Position numbers and translations under genes: made by a program. Positions 34,802 to 45,201 of a stretch of 64,000 nt of DNA are shown here, in pieces. Source of the stretch: Blastocystis hominis. Taxonomy: Eukaryota > Sar > Bigyra > Opalinata > Blastocystidae. Under the pieces are notes generated by a model. The model worked only from the letters and a program-made list of their open reading frames with translations, ran no database searches and was not told where the DNA came from. Position 1 is the stretch's first letter. Each line of letters starts with the position of its first letter. The stretch covers positions 62,001-126,000 of the forward strand of contig NW_013171832.1 of assembly GCF_000151665.1 (NCBI RefSeq), read 5' to 3'.

Positions 34802-35787
34802 ATGAAGATTCCTGTAGAAAAATCTATCTATAGAAAGGTCTATCTGCAGCTTAAAACAGGATTCCTTACGGAACGTGTAGGGAGAGATCAGTCTGTCTGA
34901 AGCATAGCCTCTGTTTTATGATGCGATTCGAATTATTCCACCCCCAGCATTTGTTCGTCCGAGCGAAAAGCTCCCGAACTTGGGAGGTTTGGAAGATCGA
35001 TTAATTCGGTATGTTTGTGTTATCTTTTGGCTTAGATATGTAGCAATTTCCAAAGAAAATACCCTTATCACTTTGAAGACTTTGTAAGTGACCATAGTGA
35101 CTCAACTCGCTATGTCGCCTACAATTTTGCCAAGCGGCAGATCCAGCGAATGAATATGGGTAAGCTTTACTTGCTGGATGGAACTGTAGGCGAGCGTGAG
35201 GATGTTGCTTTCCGCGCAGTGGAGAAGGAATTTTTAGCGGAGTTGGATAGCATTAATGCTCAGTTGTTTGATGATGTACCTCCTGAAGAGGAAGCAGCAA
35301 TTACAAAGGAAGCAACAACAACAAAGGAAGAAGAAGAAGAAGAAGAAGAAGTGAAAGATCTTGAAGACTCGAATGGAGTTATAGAAGAAGAAGAAGAAGA
35401 AGGAGAAGAAACGCATGTGAATGATGCGGAGCTTTACAAGGTAAAACGAACATTTTCCTTCTTGATATTCAATAGAACGAAAGCGTTCTGCACAGCGCGC
35501 TTCGCAGGGAGCTGACCATGAAACAAAAGCAAACGATGCAGAACACGATCAACCGAATCATCGCAAATTACAAAAACGAAAAGTAAAACAAACAAATAAA
35601 TCGATTTACACACAGCGGAAACCACATCATCTCACGCAAACTCTCCACACTTGAACACTTTTATGACGAAAAAGATCCCAATGCGAAGTCGGTTCCAATT
35701 CCGAAATCGGATTTCGTGTATGACTATTCGTATTCGAATAGTGACTATATCCCGCAGGACGATATGGAAGAAGAGGAAGAGATGTAA
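34802..35787 (+). CDS. Mitochondrial small-subunit ribosomal protein mS23 (Rsm25/MRPS23)
   Basis: Component of the mitoribosome small subunit. The N-terminus MKIPVEKSIYRKVYLQLKTG, then FLTERPLFYDAIRIIPP and LGGLEDRLIRNFQRKYPYHF matches the Rsm25/MRPS23 layout, in which a short basic helix is followed by a xxPxWYDxxxxxPP block. Start: ATG at 34802. Introns of 31, about 35, about 35 and 33 nt; the last one (35582-35614) removes an in-frame TAA. A Glu-rich insertion coded by GAA repeats (35.33-35.41 kb) precedes a helical stretch and the tail QDDMEEEEEM. TAA at 35785-35787, TGTTTGTT at 35826-35833. Supports a translating mitochondrion-related organelle. There is no long classical presequence. 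Confidence 0.84.
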
Positions 35788-35825
35788 AGAGAGAGAGAGA
35801 GAGAGTAATTTAGTGATGGATACCT

Positions 35826-35833
35826 TGTTTGTT
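35826..35833 (+). terminator. mS23 3'-end motif TGTTTGTT
   Basis: Perfect motif 38 bases after the stop; the base at -5 is T. Confidence 0.75.
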
Positions 35834-36058
35834 TACGAATCTTTGCTAATCCATCGGGGGTGAGGACAAGAGGCGATAAATTGCCGGGTAAAAAGAGTAC
35901 AGTGCACTTCCTCCTCTTTGGAATGTTCATTGAGGGACACACAAACAAAACACGAAACACAACTTTTTTTACCGTTTGGTTTTTCTGGTAACTCTCGCAT
36001 TTGACTAGTGTAGGACAAGTTGGTTTGGATTCTTCTGCTAGAATACGTTTCTACAACA

Positions 36059-38636
36059 ATGTGGCAAGATGAAGGAAAGAAAGGAGGTAGATCGTGTCCA
36101 GTTCGGCCTAATATGACCTAGCCGGGCCTAGGAGAGCCAAGTGCCCGTGGTGCAATCAGTATACTTGCAAACACTGCCGATGTCCTGGATATGAGGGGTG
36201 CGACCACAAGGTAGCCGATTCTTTGTTGGATTCGAGTCGCAGGACGGGATGTGTCCGAGAACGAAGTACAATCGGCGTTTGGTGTGTAATTCCTGCGAAC
36301 GTCACAAGCTAGCGAGCAGGTAAAGAACAAACAATGTAATTTTTGCAAGAGAAAAATACGGGAACGACCTCCCGACGGCATCACGCTCGGAGTCGTCCAC
36401 CATGACAGTGGAGCCGGAATCGACTCTCCCCGCACGTCCTTCGGACGCGGTGTCGCCCCAGCAGCCCGCGGCCCCGATCCCGATGCAGCCCTCCTTCTCT
36501 CCGTCGGTAGCGTCGAATCCGGTGGTTCAGGTGCCGTCGAACCAGCCGCTCGTGCAGCCGCTGAGCAGCTACCACATCCCGCCCTACTCGCTCAACGGGT
36601 CATCGCACAATGTCATGTTCAGCGAGGTGGTTCCGCGGGGCATCGTCGATTTCTAGGGGACGGACGACGTCTTTCCGTCGCAATTCCCGAACTTTTTGAG
36701 CAAGGACGGCAAATTGTACAGCTTCGAGAGCTCCGGGTTCGTGGACCATCCGCCGATGGTGTTGAGCGACGGGCGCGTGGTGAGCTTCGACAAGATCAAC
36801 AATGTAGGAACGAAATCGGCGCGGATTATGATTAGATCTTCCTGCCGAACGAGAACATCTCGTTCAACTCCATCGACGAGCTGCAGCACTTCCACACATC
36901 CGAAGACGCCTACCTGGCCTCGCAGCCGCCCGCCTTCCCCGACGGCCGCATGATGGACAGCGGGCATTTCCTCGCCGACTCCGCCAAGCGCGACGCGGAC
37001 GACGTCTTCGGCCTCCCCACCGTCGTCCCGCCCTCCGGTCCAGGTAGGTTCTGCCGCTGCAGCTCCTGCAGAAGCGGTTCGTGAGTGTGCTGACGGGTAG
37101 AAGGGAGCGGGCTGGACGGCGAGCACGTCATCGGGTCGATCCCGATCGTGTCTCCGTCGAGCGTCACGGACTACACCCACCTCGTGCATCTCAACGTGGC
37201 GCACAACCCCTCCTCCTTCGCCGTGGTCCCGGTAGGCGCACAGCGCGGCCAGAGAGCGCGTAACTCGCAGATCGTCCGGTCGCAGACCACGCTGCGCGAG
37301 CTGCGCGCGTACATTCTCGACGTGCTCTTCGCGACGCAGACCGCCAAACCCAACTTCGTGTTCCTCAGCAGGGACGGCGGAGCGATCCAGCCCGTGCAGG
37401 AGAGCGGGATTCTCGCGTGGAGAGAGACGGTCGAGCACAGCTGGACGCATCACACATTCAATGCGGTCATCACGCGCAGACACATCGTCATCGCGCTCAA
37501 GGCCGAGGAAATCACGGTATTATCCATTTGTAGAGCAGATTCACGCAAAGATCGTCAGTCTGAAGCGAAAACGAATCGATCCCGAGGACGCCGAAACGCC
37601 GAAACCGGCTTCCTTGGAAACACTATTCCAACGAGGATCCGAGGAGGAGAAGGCCGCCATCGTGTGGTAACCGTGGAAACGTGGAATGAACGGCAGGAAC
37701 TATTTGGAGAGTCGGAACTTCAATTTGTCGCGGGAATCGTCGGAAAATGGCGGGGCGAATCGGAGCTCCTTAGCGAGCAAAGCCGTCGAATTGAACCAAA
37801 TCAACGCGCTCCGCTTCCTTCTGGAGCACGGCGCCGACGTCAACGTGCTGTTTCCCGCGGTTTTGAGTGGAATGAGGGGTAGGGATTCCCGCGGGGATTC
37901 GCTTCTGCACGTGGCGGGGCGGCGCGGGCACCGCGATATCGCGATGTTTTTGCTGTCGATTCTGTGGAGACGGTCGGTGCTGCTGTCAGGGTACCCGGAT
38001 TTCATGCAGGTGAACGAGGCGGGCGAGGACGCAGTGGATGTGACCGGAGACGCGTCGCTGCGCGAGCTGATCCGCGCATGCATCGACCGGTACTCCATCG
38101 TGTCCGTCGCCAACCTCCGCGATGCAGACTCCTTGGCAGATGTCAGAGAACGCATTCTTGCGTCCTGCACGCTGAAGGATAGCATGCGATTGGCCAAGTT
38201 TGTCGTCAATGATGCAATTGTGTTCCAACAGCAGGAACACAATTTCCCGGCGCGGCTGTGCTGCGGAGACCGCAATAATTTTATTATTTATGTGCCGCCC
38301 ACGCTGCACATTCTGGAGCAGGTCGGAGTCGAGATTAGCAATCCCGAGGCCAAGCAGCGCGAAGCGCTCGATATGCTCGTTTATTCCTTCTCCCATTTGT
38401 CGCTGAAAGGAGATAAGCAGCAGCAACAGCAGCAGCAGGGCTATCGAGGAAGTTTCAGCATGATGAGTCAGGGTGAGGCGGGAAAGAGTCCGGAGCCGTT
38501 AGGAAGCTCTGCAAGGATGATGAGCGTGGCAGGAGAGAGCAAAAATCAGATTTATAAGCCGATTAGTGTTGGAGGGAATGAGACAGAGAAGAGGAAAATG
38601 GTGGAGAATAACATGAAGGAGTGTACCATCATGTAG
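36059..38636 (+). CDS. Cys-rich/ankyrin protein with C-terminal CaaX box
   Basis: Not matched to a known family. Start: ATG at 36059 (MWQDEGKKG). The first exons encode a dense Cys/His cluster, AKCPWCNQYTCKHCRCPGY then GCDHK, and a second pair CPRTKYNRRLVCNSC, which suggests two or more zinc sites. A Ser/Pro linker, two conserved-looking blocks (VFPSQFPNFLSKDGKLYSFE; TLRELRAYILDVLF), and ankyrin repeats near 37.8-37.95 kb (ALRFLLEHGADVNVLF; DSLLHVAGRRGHRDIAMFLL) follow. A Gln run and Ser-rich tail end KECTIM with TAG at 38634-38636: Cys-Thr-Ile-Met fits a farnesylation CaaX box. Introns are 30-35 nt (36087-36121 and others). The junction at about 37.52 kb is unresolved, so two genes remain possible, although splicing at about 37.67 kb joins the last two parts in frame. 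Confidence 0.62.
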
Positions 38637-38785
38637 AAGGAGAAGAGTAGTGGTAGAATAATAAGAATATAAAAATAAAACTAAAAAGAATGGATCATAG
38701 AAGAATGATGTGTTTGTTTGAAAGATCGAGAGGAAAATGGTGGTCAATACGATATAGAAATATGTAATCATGTAGAAGAAGAAGA
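38591..38785. repeat. Degenerate direct duplication of a gene's 3' end
   Basis: A 49-bp unit starting GAGGAAAATGGTGG and ending ATCATGTAGAAG occurs at 38591-38639 and again at 38730-38778, 139 bp apart, with identical internal spacing. TGTTTGTT (38711-38718) lies between the copies. Confidence 0.8.
38711..38718 (+). terminator. Ankyrin gene 3'-end motif TGTTTGTT
   Basis: Perfect motif about 75 bases after the TAG of the CaaX protein. Confidence 0.7.
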
Positions 38786-38867
38786 AGAAGAATGGTAAAA
38801 AAGTGTTCAAACTCCACAATGACACAAGTCAAATGTGTTTGAAATCCAGCAATTTTAATTGATTAAA

Positions 38868-38896
38868 AACAACAACAACAACAACAACAACAACAC
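38868..38896. repeat. (CAA)n microsatellite
   Basis: About nine CAA units in the 3' flank of the ubiquitin-like gene; read as (TTG)n on the minus strand. Confidence 0.85.
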
Positions 38897-38909
38897 ATTC
38901 TTATTGGAT

Positions 38910-40433
38910 TTACATTTTAGCGTAGGGAGGCAGCGTACAGACTAAACTTGGCTGTGATTGCGATGGCCGCGCTGCTTGGCTTCGATCTTGCCGTATCTTC
39001 ACTGCATCCAGCACAAAATCGGGAATTTTAGGCGACTGAAACGCTTTGCGAAGCCTCGGAATGAAATGCCGCGATGCCTTCGCTTCCTGCGCTTCCTTCG
39101 CTTCCTTCGCTTCCTTCTTGTCTTTCTTGTCCTCCTTTCCTTCCTCCGACTCTCTCTGCATCAGCGGAATCGGAGATGTCGGAATCGGCGGCGGCGTCGC
39201 TTTCGCCTTCGTCCCCGGCGTCGCCACGCGATTCAGCCGCCTTTCCAACTCGCCTACGCGTCCCTGCAGCGCTCGCAGCGTGGCCTCGAGCTCTCCTGTC
39301 TGCGTGGGCGCGGTTTTCGCTCTCACGATCGCTTCAATTCGCTGTTTCAACGCCGCGTTGCGCTGCTGCAGCGCTGCGATCTCGTCGAAGCGAGGCGTCA
39401 CGACCTGCAATCGGCTCTGCAGCAACTGAATGGAGCTGGTCACGTGGTCTAGCTCCTGGCTTTGGCGTTTCTGCGATTCGCTCAGCGTCGCGCGCAGCTG
39501 CGTCAGCGAACGCTCGTTTTGCTGCGTGAGGTCGCGGCAACGCGAGAGAAGCGAGGACTGCTGCAAGGATTTGGCGGCTTTTTCGTGGTTTTCGCGCTCT
39601 AAACGGCGAACGCGGCGAACCAACTCGGGAATGCTCTGGATGAGGAGAGGGGAGAAGAAGAAGAACGAGGAAGGTGACACGGAGGATATTACGTTCCGAA
39701 AAGGATGTTTGGTACAAGGGAATCGAGTCGTCTTCGGTGAGAATCGAATCATTGGATTCGAGGATCAGCAAGTTCGGATCTTCGTTACAAATCTTCTGAA
39801 TGTAACGAAAAACGAAGCAATGGACGTACAGCAACCTCGCTGCGCAACTTCTCCACAGGAACAAAACTGGAGAGTGTAATGGATCGGATCGGACCTTGCT
39901 GCTGATGAATGTGGAATTGCATTTCAGGATAACAGAGGAATAGCTCAGAACCCTTCACAGAGGAGAGGGTTGTGGTATCTGCAATGGCTTGGCCGTCTGA
40001 CACTGCGACAATTCGAGTTTCGTCAAAACTATCCAAGCCTTTCTAGTGTTTAGCGAAACACGCAATGTTCACTGTTTTCAAAAGCATTTTGATTCCTAGT
40101 ATGGTGGACGTCGGCTTTAACTCCAGCGGGATAGAAAACCTCCCAAAATGAATCGTGATCGACACGAGGTGGCTCGTGGGCGCTACTTCTAGCGTCTCGG
40201 ACTGCTGGATCCCACAATCCATAACGCTCTGCATGTTTTTCAGCTCTACACCCTTGTACAGTAATGTCTGCTCCGATGGCTGGATATCAAAGCGCTTCTG
40301 CTCGTCACAAGCAAAACCCCTCAGCGCATACCGTGATTTGCAACTTCACCATCATGACGGTGGTTGTTCGCAGGATATCATACTCCAAGGAGACCTGCCG
40401 ATATTCTCCGGTCCCAGTAATGCGGATGCGCAT
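38910..40433 (-). CDS. Tandem ubiquitin-like domains followed by a coiled coil
   Basis: Start: ATG at 40433. The first 75 residues align with ubiquitin over their length: MRIRITGTGEYRQVSLEYDI, a 31-nt intron after KLQIT, then QPSEQTLLYKGVELKN and GIQQSETLEV. A second unit starts VSITIHFGRFSIPLELKPTS, and a third, weaker one EMQFHIHQQQGPIRSITLSS. The C-terminal half (39.6-38.95 kb) is a long coiled coil with heptads (ELVRRVRRLERENHEKAAKS), then a Pro-rich linker and a Lys/Glu/Ala run. There is no Gly-Gly at a domain end, so these look like fixed UBL modules, not processed modifiers. TAA at 38910-38912. The combination suggests a scaffold or adaptor for ubiquitin-system partners; no named family was recognised. 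Confidence 0.74.
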
Positions 40434-40483
40434 TCCACCACTATTATAAAAAAAGAGTAAAGTCCATTCCGAGTCTATTTACA

Positions 40484-40518
40484 TAACAATCTATCTATCT
40501 ATTGATCTATCTATCGAA
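40484..40518. repeat. (ATCT)n microsatellite
   Basis: Short imperfect ATCT run between the ubiquitin-like gene start and the pyrophosphatase 3' end. Confidence 0.75.
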
Positions 40519-40553
40519 AGAACCTCTCTGCTCCGCACTACAGTCGTGCCTGC

Positions 40554-40561
40554 AACAAACA
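40554..40561 (-). terminator. H+-PPase 3'-end motif TGTTTGTT
   Basis: Perfect motif on the minus strand, about 25 bases after the encoded TAA. Confidence 0.75.
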
Positions 40562-40586
40562 GCGTGATTACAATATAACCGAACTA

Positions 40587-41235
40587 TTAGTCTCTCTCGA
40601 ACCACTGGTGGAGGCCGGTGAGATGCGAGGAGAACGAGGGCGCGAAGACGAGGGACACGATGGCCATCAGCTTCATGAGAATGTTCAGCGACGGGCCGGA
40701 GGTATCCTTCAGCGGATCTCCCACGGTGTCTCCGACGACTCCGGCCTTGTGAGCGGCGGATCCCTTGCCTCCGCACTCTCCCTTCTCGATGAACTTCTTG
40801 GCGTTGTCCCAGGCGCCTCCGGTGTTGGACGCCGAGATGGCCATCTGCACGCCGGACACCAGACCGCCCGCCAGCACGCCGGTGAGCGCCTTCACGCCGA
40901 ACAGATAGCCCACCACGATGGGCGTGCAGATCACCAGCACGCCGGGCTTGATCATCTCGTACAGCGACGCGTTGGTGGAGATGGCCACGCAGCGCTCGTA
41001 GTTGGGCAGCTCCTGGTTGGTCATGATGCCGGGGTGCTCGCGGAACTGCTGCTTCACCTCGTTCACCATCTTCTGCGCCGCCTTGCCCACCGACTTCATC
41101 GTCATCGCGGAGAACCAGTACGGCAGCATCGCGCCCACCACCAGGCCCGCGAACGTGATCGGCTTCAAAATATCCACGCCCTCGATGTGCGTCCGCGTCA
41201 CGAACGCGCCGAACAGCGCCAGCGACACCAGCGCC

Positions 41236-41267
<32 letters not shown>

Positions 41268-42975
41268 CGCCGTCGTGTTGCCCGCAGCGTCCAGCGCGTC
41301 GGTCTTCTCGCGCACCGAGGCGGAGAGTCCGGTCATCTCGGCGATGCCTCCCGCGTTATCCGTGATGGGGCCGTACGCGTCGATCGTCAGCGAGGTCGAC
41401 AGCGTCGACAGCATGCCCAGCGCCGCCAGCGCCACGCCGTACATGTTGGCGAAGAAGAACGAGAGGAAGATGGTCACCGCCAGCGCGAAGATGGGAATCA
41501 CCACCGACTTGTAGCCCAGCGCCAGACCGCTGATGATGTTCGTGGCGGCGCCGGTCATGCAGGACTCGGCCACCTCGCGCACGGGCTTGTAGTTGTAGGA
41601 GGTCATGAAGTCCGTGGCCTTACCGATGATCAGACCCGACCACAGACCCGCGATCACGCACAGATACGCCTCCCAGCGCTTCGTGTACTTCACGCACCAG
41701 CTGCCGTTCACCGCCTCCTCCACCACACGCGAGCAGAAACGGTCGGGGAGGAAGAACTGCGCCATCAGCGCCACGGCCACCGTCGCGAAGATCGTCGAGA
41801 TGTACAGCTGGATGGACAGGTTGCGCTCCACGTGGCGCTCCTGCGTCACCTTCAGACCCGGCACCGAGGTGGCGAAGAAGGAGGTCAGGAAGGACGACAG
41901 AATGCCGCCAGCAGACACCAGCAGCGGGAACATCATGAAGCCCCAGTTCTTGTTCAGCTCGTCGGAGGTCGACGCCACCACCAGCGCGGCGCACGTCGAT
42001 TCCGCGAAGGATCCGAACAGATCGGCGCCCATTCCGGCCACGTCACCCACGTTGTCACCCACGTTATCGGCAATCACAGCGGGGTTACGAGGATCATCCT
42101 CGGGAATGCCCACTTCGACCTTGCCCACCAGATCGGCGCCCACATCGGCGGCCTTGGTGTAGATGCCTCCGCCCACACGACCGAACAGAGCGATCGAAGA
42201 ACCGCCCAGACCGTAGCCAGTGATGCACTCGAACAGAACCTCAGACACGTGCGCGTTCGTCGAGTCCCAAGGCAGGAAGATGCTCCAGATCCAGATCGCA
42301 GCGTACAGGAACAGAAGACCGATGGAGGTCAGGCAGAAACCCATCACGCTTCCAGCGCGGAAGGCGGTGTTGAAGCCGTCCGTCCAGGACACCTGGCACA
42401 TGGTGGCAGTGCGAGCGTTCGAGTACACAGCAATCACCATACCAATGTATCCGCAAAGAATCGAGGTCGAACCACCGAGCAGGAAAGCCAGAGCAGAGAG
42501 ACCACCGGAAAGCCAGCAGTAACCCAGATCCTTCTCAGCGATCTCCCACTTGCAGCCATCCTGAGGGTTCACGGTAGAGCATTCCGTGCCATTGAGCACG
42601 GGCATAGCAGTACCGCAGGACTTCGACCAGCCCAGGAGCACAAAGATGAAAAGACCAAAGCCAATAATGAACCAGAGCAGAATTCCATACTCAGCCTTCA
42701 GAAAAGCATGGGCTCCGTCAGAAATGTATTTCTGGATCGTTACGAGACGCTCCGTAATAGCCTCATCGTAACTAGCGCTACCACCCTCAGCCTCAACGAG
42801 GCCTTCCTTCGGGTCATCGCCCTTAGGCATGTGCTTTACACTACTCGTCACACGGCCCTTCAACCACTTACACCACCTTAGAAACCTGAGTTCTTTGATA
42901 CCACGCAAAAAGCAGTCCAGTCAAACCAGACACTACGATGATAATCGTTGCCGCAAGCTCAGTCGCGTCTACCAT
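40587..42975 (-). CDS. K+-dependent H+-translocating inorganic pyrophosphatase
   Basis: Membrane pump coupling PPi hydrolysis to proton transport, about 760 residues and 16 helices, in vacuolar or acidocalcisome-type membranes. Start: ATG at 42975 ([20 protein letters not shown]); one 31-nt intron at 42841-42871, and the rest is one open frame. The catalytic loop [20 protein letters not shown] is intact, as are [20 protein letters not shown] and the C-terminal [20 protein letters not shown]. The [18 protein letters not shown] block carries Ala where K+-independent enzymes have Lys, so a K+-dependent type I pump is predicted. GC-rich, with strong C/G-ending codon use unlike nearby genes. TAA at 40587-40589. 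A 757-codon antisense frame across it is a codon-bias shadow. Confidence 0.97.
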
Positions 42976-43115
42976 CTTGGTAAGAGTTTTTTAATCTGAT
43001 GTTAATGGTGGTTTTCAAAACGGAGAAACGTGGAATTCAATGACTTTGATCGCTGCACTCATTGGCGCACCGATTTCGGGACTCGAAATATTGTCTTCTA
43101 TTTTTGGACCTTACA

Positions 43116-44002
43116 GATAGGAAAGACCATGTATATCACTTGCGTCCGCATAACACTCTCCGTCTTTACACTGAGCTAAGGAATACGATAGCAGCCTATT
43201 GAACGATAGCTTTGATACGCGTTACAAATTAGGTACTTCGTTTTATGGAAGAAGATCCGGAAAGAGTATAACTCATTGTCCAGTTAATTATTTTAGTACA
43301 TTGAGCAAATAAAACCTTATCAGGACCGTGTACGAAATGTCCTTAGGAAATGCCAAACGACCTTGAAAACGTATTTCGAATTTGCTGAACAATCCCTTTC
43401 TGATGTTGTCACCCTTTCAAACACAGTTACTCAACTTTCGTATGTTCGGATGGCGCTTATGACTTGCAGATATGTCAATTCCAATACGTGGGGAGTATTC
43501 ACCCCGTTTACGGCTTTACAGAACAAAGTGAAAATGGAAGTAGTTTGCTTTTTTGATGCGTAATTTAGGTGTACAAGGATATCTATGCGCAGCAAGATTA
43601 TTGTATGGAGCTCATAATACGCTTCGTAACGCTTTTTCTGTTGCGTTGATTCCTAGCGGTCGCTCCATCAGTCATTCATACAAGGCAGTGCAGACCTTTC
43701 CTATATTCGAGAAGAGCTCTCCAAACAAGTTCCAATAGACCAGATTTACATATTGGGTGGCGTTTCTACCTTATCTGACTTCATCAACCTAATCAACAAA
43801 GTGACAGACAGTCTAGAGCAAGATATCCAGATGCGTCAAGCCATCCTCGAGTCGATGTTAGATGCGACTCTTTCTCAGGTGGGCGTGTATGTTTCTTCCT
43901 GGAAGTACTCTCCCTGCCTCTCCCCTTCCTTGCTCTCCATTTTCGAATCCACGCTGTCGAGTGAGCTAGGATGAGCGATTGATCACGATTCACGATTCAT
44001 GA
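43116..44002 (+). CDS. Unrecognised helical protein (5' exon unresolved)
   Basis: Not recognised. From about 43116 exons joined by 29-31-nt introns give a mostly alpha-helical protein: HVYHLRPHNTLRLYTELRNT, YIEQIKPYQDRVRNVLRKCQ, LKTYFEFAEQSLSDVVTLSN, VYKDIYAQQDYCMELIIRF, then REELSKQVPIDQIYILGGVS and DSLEQDIQMRQAILESMLDA. The intron at 43595-43652 region includes GTAACG...CCTAG (31 nt). The last exon would read DERLITIHDS with TGA at 44000-44002, using an unusually long final intron (about 90 nt). The 5' end lies between 42.98 and 43.12 kb, divergent from the pyrophosphatase, but no clean ATG exon was found. It resembles coiled-coil or BAR-like helical bundles only in general character. Confidence 0.48.
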
Positions 44003-44016
44003 TTCACGATTCACGA

Positions 44017-44033
44017 TGTTTGTCCAACAAACA
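44017..44033. terminator. Facing 3'-end motifs of helical gene and uL2
   Basis: TGTTTGTCCAACAAACA: TGTTTGTC on plus (44017-44024), perfect TGTTTGTT on minus (44033-44026). Confidence 0.7.
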
Positions 44034-44094
44034 ATACACACATTCCACACCAATCAGCACTCCATAATTCGCAGATTCCTCCAGAAGATCATTC

Positions 44095-45029
44095 TTAAGG
44101 CTCCACACGTCCACGAATACGTCCAGTGCGACGAGCAGCAATGAGACCGACCTTCTTTCCGGGGCAAGTGCCACGGCTGCGAGTCGAAGGCTTACCAATG
44201 TGCTGGTGGTTACCTCCTCCGTGCGGGTGATCCACAGGGTTCATGCACACACCGCGCACCTTCGGCCACTCATTGCGCTTCACAGCGAACTTGTGGTACG
44301 CACGACCCGCCTTCAGCATCGGCTTGTCCATGCGGCCTCCGCCAGCCACGATTCCCACCATGCCACGGCAGCTACGCGTTACAACCAACACAAAGAGAGA
44401 AAAACATACCTCGAAGAAACAGTCTTCTTGATGCCCGAAGGCAGACGGATGAACGTCATGCTGCGGTCATCCGAGTGGCCAATCACAGTCACGTAGTCGC
44501 CAGAGCAACGAGCCAGACTGCCGCGATCGCCCACCTTGTGCTCCACGTTGCACACAACAGTTCCTTCAGGAAGCTCACGCAGAGGAAGCACGTTACCGAC
44601 GCTGATATCGGCCTTCTTACCGCAGAACACGCTCTGGCCAGTGAACATACCCTCAGCAGCCAGGAACAGCTCCTTGTCCACCTTGAAGTGGTAACTACCC
44701 ATTAGCGACCATCTGTCAAACGAAAGTACGGATTGCGGAAAGTGACGCGAGCAAGAGGAGCGCCACGACCGGAATCGTGAACGATCTCTCTCACCACTCC
44801 CTTCAGGAATCCGTTGCGCTCAGAATAGTCCAAGGCACGGAATTGAGGCACTCCCTTACGCAGGTGAGTGTGAGCCTGGAAGACAGCTCCTTTAGCTCCC
44901 TTTCTTTGTCCTACACACGCAGTTAGATGAATTCAGCAAGAAACAACAGAAATCAGCAATTTTTCCTCAAAAAAACAAAACAATCCCAAAAATTAAAAAC
45001 GATTCCGTACCTCGAATAACACGACCCAT
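44095..45029 (-). CDS. RPL8: 60S ribosomal protein uL2 (RPL8)
   Basis: Large-subunit core protein next to the peptidyl-transferase centre. Start: ATG at 45029 (MGRVIRG). The sequence is strongly conserved: [70 protein letters not shown], and the catalytic-loop region [20 protein letters not shown] with its conserved His. Introns: 44911-45010 (100 nt, the longest ordinary intron seen here), about 44698-44732 (35 nt), and 44372-44409 (38 nt). TAA at 44095-44097, with TGTTTGTT about 60 bases downstream. Confidence 0.97.
44911..45010 (-). other. 100-nt first intron of uL2
   Basis: GT-AG, T-rich on the coding strand, three times the usual length here. CTGA occurs twice, but no convincing box C (RTGATGA) is present, so a snoRNA is not claimed. 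Confidence 0.85.
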
Positions 45030-45189
45030 TTATGCTAATCTCAGTGTGGAGAATACTGATGGGAAGACAACCACAAAGCAGAATTGGGGCGAGTTTTGTC
45101 CCAAAAGGTCCCTATCAATTAGGGCCATATCAAAAATACGTCAAACAAATGTGTATTTTGAGTGTAATAGCACGCAAACAATTGATTCC

Positions 45190-45197
45190 AACAAACA
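45190..45197 (-). terminator. Glycogen phosphorylase 3'-end motif TGTTTGTT
   Basis: Perfect minus-strand motif, four bases after the in-frame T45202. Confidence 0.8.
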
Positions 45198-45201
45198 GGA
45201 C

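Noticed and set aside
35745-36018. Small minus-strand gene opposite the mS23 3' region
   Set aside because: Two short frames could be joined, but no conserved protein emerges and no in-frame -5 T or stop fits the nearby TGTTTGTG.
36118-37483. Minus-strand frames of 105-276 codons opposite the ankyrin gene
   Set aside because: GC-driven shadows; the plus strand has consistent splice sites and a continuous product.
40608-42881. Plus-strand open frame of 757 codons
   Set aside because: Exact antisense of the H+-pyrophosphatase; Arg/His-rich composition caused by GC-biased third positions. No ATG context or family.
44911-45010. C/D box snoRNA in the long uL2 intron
   Set aside because: CTGA is present twice but no box C near the 5' end and no terminal stem.
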